In this document: one piece after another, positions 62,103 through 64,000 of the stretch
How the letters are laid out: each line of letters opens with the position of its first letter
How positions within the stretch are numbered: position 1 is the first letter of the stretch
Source: JABFXX01 sp036489755
Lineage (GTDB): Bacteria; Myxococcota_A; Polyangia; Haliangiales; Haliangiaceae
DNA length: 64,000 nucleotides
Reading direction: 5' to 3'
NCBI GenBank assembly: GCA_036489755.1
Contig: DASXFD010000003.1
Location: 124,001-188,000 of the forward strand
Position numbers and translations under genes: made by a program
Notes under the pieces: model-generated
Databases searched by the model: none
What the model saw: the letters and a program-made list of their open reading frames with translations, nothing else
Told to the model about the DNA's origin: nothing

Positions 62103-62249
62103 GGCCGTTGCACGAGTTGCGAACGGCCGATCCCCACGATTCGTAAACCACGGGCGGCAAGGCGGGGTGTGCACTCGCACGACGATCGAACGATGTGGCT
62201 CGATCTCGCCGGATCGGCGCTGGCACCGAAGTTGAAATTCAGCCTCCGC

Positions 62250-63476
62250 ATGCGGATTCTCATCGGGGTCGCAGTCATGGCTGCTGCATGCACCGGCACG
62301 CTCACGAGCGCGACGGGACCGGGCGACGACCAGGGCAGCGCGGCGCCTCCGGCCGGTCCGGTACAGATCACGGTGCGCGACGGCAACGCGCCAAAGGCCG
62401 GCATCGACGTGCTGTTCCAGAACAGCGACGGCAGCGTCGCCCTCGAGACGACGACCGACGCGACCGGCGTCGCGAGCGCGCCGCTGGCGGCAGGCAACGT
62501 CACCGTCGCGCGCACGTTCTCCGGCTCCGCGGCGCGCGATCCCGAGATCTACACGTACGTCGGCGTCACCGCCGGCGACCATCTCGTGCTCGGCGATCTC
62601 ACCGACGACACCGGGGCGCCGACCACGGTCAATGTGACGGTGCCTGCGGACGCCGACGGCACGGTCAACGTCGTGTCGGCGTGCGGCACCGGCCAAGGCA
62701 CCGCGCCGACCGTGTCGCTCAGCGTCGCCGGGTGCCCGTCGTCCGTGAAGTTCTTCGTGACCGATGCCGACGACGACTCGTTCGTGTTGGCCGCGCCCTA
62801 CTCCGCGAACATCGATCTCAGCAACGGTCTCTTGGACGGCGCGCTCGGCAGCACGTTCAAGGCGGCCAACGTCACGCCGGATATCTCGGCGGTTCAGGTC
62901 GAGGTCGATGCGATGGACGGCTCGTACGATCTCTACAGCTCTGGCGCGCAGACGATCGACGACACCGATCCGACGACGATCGACCTGCCGGACCTCAGCA
63001 ACATCGACGAGCTCGTCGTCGCGACGATCAACTCGTCGAGCGGCACGCAGATGGTCGCGTCGCGCGCGGTCTACGCGGCCACGCCGCACACGATCGACGC
63101 GAGCGCGAACCTGGTGCCGTACATCTCGAACGCGACGTACGGGCCGAGCGCCATCACGTGGACCGAGAGCGGCGCGGGCACGGCCGACTTCGTGGTGTCG
63201 ACGCTGGCGGTCACCGGCAACACGAAGTACACGCGCTACATCATCGCGCCGCACTCCGGCGCGACGCTGTCGGTTCCGACCCTCGCGGGCGCCGACGCGA
63301 GCTTCAATCCGAGCGCCGCCGATACGATCGACGGCGCCGTCGGCATCGGCACGATGGCCGGCGGCTACGCGGCGGCTCGGCCGTTCGCGTTCAACACGTC
63401 GGACCTCGTCGACGGCACGCCGATGAACGGCACGATCACGCTGTCGTACGCCGACAACACGCCGCCAACACTGTAA
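62250..63476 (+). CDS. Large exported lipoprotein with Ig-like repeats, unknown function
   Basis: A 408-residue lipoprotein (ILIGVAVMAAAC, lipidated Cys14). After a short Gly/Pro linker, residues 40-100 resemble a carboxypeptidase-regulatory-type beta sandwich (PVQITVRDGNAPKAGIDVLFQNSDGSVALETTTDATGVASAPL). The rest is Thr/Asp/Ser-rich with strand repeats (TVNVTVPADADGTVNVVSACG). The start ATG 62250 is chosen because earlier starts lack a signal peptide. No enzyme motif is seen; a surface or adhesin-like role is possible. Confidence 0.75.
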   Translation: MRILIGVAVMAAACTGTLTSATGPGDDQGSAAPPAGPVQITVRDGNAPKAGIDVLFQNSDGSVALETTTDATGVASAPLAAGNVTVARTFSGSAARDPEIYTYVGVTAGDHLVLGDLTDDTGAPTTVNVTVPADADGTVNVVSACGTGQGTAPTVSLSVAGCPSSVKFFVTDADDDSFVLAAPYSANIDLSNGLLDGALGSTFKAANVTPDISAVQVEVDAMDGSYDLYSSGAQTIDDTDPTTIDLPDLSNIDELVVATINSSSGTQMVASRAVYAATPHTIDASANLVPYISNATYGPSAITWTESGAGTADFVVSTLAVTGNTKYTRYIIAPHSGATLSVPTLAGADASFNPSAADTIDGAVGIGTMAGGYAAARPFAFNTSDLVDGTPMNGTITLSYADNTPPTL

Positions 63477-63538
63477 ACCGCGCAAGAAGAGCGCCCGGAC
63501 GCGTTGACGTGCGATCGAGAAGTCTCGAAGCTCCCCGC

Positions 63539-64000
63539 ATGAAGACGATCACGATCGCGTTCGCGGCGGCGCTCTCCATCGCCGCACTGGGTTGCAAGAA
63601 GTCCGGCGCCGATTGCGACAAGGCAATCGACCACAGCATGGAGATGTCGAAGGCCGACATGCAAAAGATGCCGGGCATGGACGACAAGATCATGCACAAG
63701 CTGAAAGACATCGGCGTGCAGCACTGCAAGGACGACAAGTGGTCGCCAGATGTCACCAAGTGCATGGTCGACGCGAAGACCGAGACCGACGGGCAGGCGT
63801 GCTACGGCAAGCTGTCGCCCGAGCAGCAGAAGAAGATGAACGAAGCGATGATGCAGACGATGATGGCCTCGATGCCGCCACCGACGCCGACGGCCCCGAC
63901 GGCGGCGGGCTCGGCCGCGATGGGCAGCGCAGCTCCTGAGAGCGCGACGGGCTCGGCGATGGCCGGCAGCGCGATGGGCTCGGCTGCGATGGGCAGCGCC
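63539..64000 (+). CDS. Lipoprotein with Met/Gly/Ser/Ala repeat tail (3' end beyond window)
   Basis: At least 154 residues from ATG 63539. The lipobox is ALSIAALGC (Cys19). The mature part has pairs of cysteines (GADCDKAIDHSM, VQHCKDD, TKCMVDAK, GQACYGKL) likely forming disulfides, and many Met and Lys residues. From about residue 120 a low-complexity tail repeats GSAAMGSA, GSAMAGSA and GSAMGSAAMGSA and continues past the window edge. The family is not named. It is a putative exported Met-rich protein, possibly metal-related. Confidence 0.75.
   Translation, partial: MKTITIAFAAALSIAALGCKKSGADCDKAIDHSMEMSKADMQKMPGMDDKIMHKLKDIGVQHCKDDKWSPDVTKCMVDAKTETDGQACYGKLSPEQQKKMNEAMMQTMMASMPPPTPTAPTAAGSAAMGSAAPESATGSAMAGSAMGSAAMGSA

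Noticed and set aside
60879..63485. Minus-strand frame of over 850 codons across the hydrolase and lipoprotein genes
   Set aside because: Arg/Val/Ala-rich antisense shadow; the plus-strand genes have signal peptide or catalytic motifs.

Overview
The window is very GC-rich, densely packed DNA from a Gram-negative chromosome. It looks like a free-living, signalling-rich member of the Myxococcota (former Deltaproteobacteria). The reasons are the many short lipoproteins with a clear lipobox, a Cys-Cys/hydrophobic/Arg sorting tail like MYXO-CTERM (21669-23012), kelch, PEGA and SYLF exported proteins, outer-membrane barrels, inter-membrane lipid carriers, a Ser/Thr kinase, a sigma-54 activator and a large set of soluble histidine kinases. 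Species cannot be named from the sequence alone. No rRNA, tRNA, CRISPR array, integrase or insertion sequence was seen.

Layout. 1-26 kb holds mostly small housekeeping and accessory units: a DoxX/LysR divergent pair; a small exported lysozyme-like protein with a bacteriocin-type double-glycine leader (1390-1737); a DUF488/MprF-like pair; a kelch lipoprotein; Lon protease; GNAT and histidine-phosphatase genes; a run of four exported proteins (11.7-15.7 kb); a tRNA-type N6-adenine methyltransferase and an MFS carrier; an ohr-ohrR peroxide operon with a tandem palindromic operator (19043-19069); a QueG-like ferredoxin protein; a parallel beta-helix protein; and a tightly overlapping radical SAM / PLP-aminotransferase-like / methyltransferase operon (23064-25998) that looks biosynthetic.

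26-42.5 kb is envelope-centred: a second DoxX, an outer-membrane barrel and an OmpA-like protein, a HAD phosphatase lipoprotein, a SYLF lipoprotein, a nucleotide-carrier-like MFS protein, then a complete Mla/Pqi-type lipid transporter (permease with STAS, ATPase, MCE protein, auxiliary lipoprotein; 32256-35489). Divergent from it lies a compact YdbH-YnbE-like pair (35621-37106). These are followed by a secreted phosphoesterase, a di-haem peroxidase, and a BamA-like barrel overlapping a large lipoprotein.

42.5-57.7 kb is a two-armed signalling array fired outward from one intergenic region (49725-49911). The left arm (minus strand) runs histidine kinase, DUF1254 protein, LuxR-type regulator, histidine kinase, GAF kinase, PAS kinase, receiver. 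The right arm (plus strand) runs LuxR-type regulator, hybrid kinase, histidine kinase, Ser/Thr kinase, sigma-54 activator, cyclopropane-fatty-acid synthase, receiver. Several members carry substitutions at key residues: His to Arg at the phospho-site of one kinase, no G1 box in another, and Asp to Gly in the receiver of the sigma-54 activator. The probable output includes membrane-lipid cyclopropanation, but that is inference.

57.7-64 kb has a PEGA protein, an unusual lipoprotein joining a truncated globin to a cupredoxin, a small lipoprotein, two hydrolase-operon genes, and two further lipoproteins, the last cut by the window edge.
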